Assembly: GCF_035994945.1 (NCBI RefSeq)
Contig: NZ_CP108677.1
Span: 6,200,001-6,264,000, forward strand
Length of the DNA stretch: 64,000 bases
Source: Streptomyces sp. NBC_01216
Lineage (GTDB): Bacteria; Actinomycetota; Actinomycetes; Streptomycetales; Streptomycetaceae
Reading direction: 5' to 3'
A model generated the notes under the pieces. That model was not told the origin of the DNA. It saw only the letters and a program-made list of their open reading frames with translations, and ran no database searches. Made by a program: the position numbers and the translations under genes. This document shows positions 63,791 through 64,000 of this stretch, in pieces; positions within the stretch are counted from its first letter, which is position 1, and each line of letters opens with the position of its first letter.

Positions 63791-64000
63791 GCGAACACCA
63801 CGCCGAGCACACCGACGCGTGGAGCGAGCCGGAGGCACCCCGGGCCCCCGCCGGGACCGGCGGGGTCACACCAGCGGACGCCGCCGACGCCGCCCGGCTC
63901 GTCTCCTTCGGACTCCAGCCCAAGCTGCTGCCCGCCCGCGACGCCGAGTACGCCGAACTCCTCCGGCGCTACCGCGAGGACCCCGCCTTCGCCCGCCTCG
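63787..64000 (+). CDS. MukE-like subunit, cut by window end (partial)
   Basis: GTG at 63787 opens an ORF that runs past the window end; 71 codons are visible. After an acidic, Pro/Ala-rich lead (~35 residues) it reads AARLVSFGLQPKLLPARDAE and YAELLRRYREDPAFARL, a helical segment that resembles the beginning of MukE/JetB-type partners in actinobacterial SMC-like loci. The assignment is tentative because only the N-terminus is present. The ATPase (MukB/JetC-like) would be expected further right. Confidence 0.5.
   Translation, partial: MSEHHAEHTDAWSEPEAPRAPAGTGGVTPADAADAARLVSFGLQPKLLPARDAEYAELLRRYREDPAFARL

Overview
The window is high-GC actinobacterial DNA, almost certainly a Streptomyces chromosome. 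Evidence is the strong G/C third-position bias, the smeA-sffA sporulation pair, RbpA with a sigma-R type promoter, a chitinase with the 12-bp direct-repeat promoter typical of streptomycetes, and a gene order that, from memory, follows S. coelicolor from about SCO1473 (fmt) down towards SCO1400. No tRNA, rRNA, CRISPR array, transposase or prophage was seen.

Layout. 1-6.6 kb: translation and central metabolism (fmt, rsmB, rpe, a SorC-type regulator, GuaB1), ending in two overlapping long palindromes. 6.6-12.8 kb: an inverted-repeat element, a secondary SGNH hydrolase, and an amino-acid cluster (APC permease, Lrp regulator, nitrilase-type amidase, flavin amino-acid oxidase/monooxygenase). 12.9-18.6 kb: DUF5995 protein, NCS2 permease, MFS transporter divergent from a ROK regulator, NmrA-like reductase. 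18.7-21.3 kb: a secreted three-module chitinase. 21.4-27.6 kb: an FMN riboswitch leading ribD-ribE-ribM-ribBA-ribH, then hisE, hisG and a PH-domain protein. 27.8-34.9 kb: two CNNM/CorC-like proteins, a CbxX-type AAA protein, a uridine-kinase-like P-loop protein and a Tat-exported C39-like peptidase. 35-36.2 kb: a frameshifted hypothetical gene and an unassigned pair of very small genes. 36.2-46.1 kb: Lrp regulator, amidohydrolase, Ppm1, FxsA, RbpA, Atg22-like MFS, GDPD, and a divergent YczE/MocR pair. 46.3-50.7 kb: SffA/SmeA (sporulation), ankyrin protein, a tiny Cys-Cys-Cys peptide ORF and a HEAT-repeat protein. 51.2-57.3 kb: an MgtA/PimB-like mannosyltransferase, an SGNH hydrolase fused to a glycosyltransferase remnant, and an ATP-dependent 5-oxoprolinase, all with 4-bp overlaps. 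57.4-61.4 kb: membrane protein, pxpABC (a second type of 5-oxoprolinase) and a divergent GntR regulator. 61.6-64 kb: the start of an operon that looks like a MukF/MukE-type (kleisin) SMC accessory system, cut by the window end.

The most unusual items are: the 18-33 codon ORF ending PPCCCAA before the HEAT-repeat gene; the 36-codon plus 86-codon gene pair at 35.76-36.13 kb; the glycosyltransferase-remnant/SGNH fusion; a MITE-like repeat family whose three copies all lie directly behind stop codons; the kleisin-like operon with an inserted disordered protein; and a degenerate Walker A motif in SffA.
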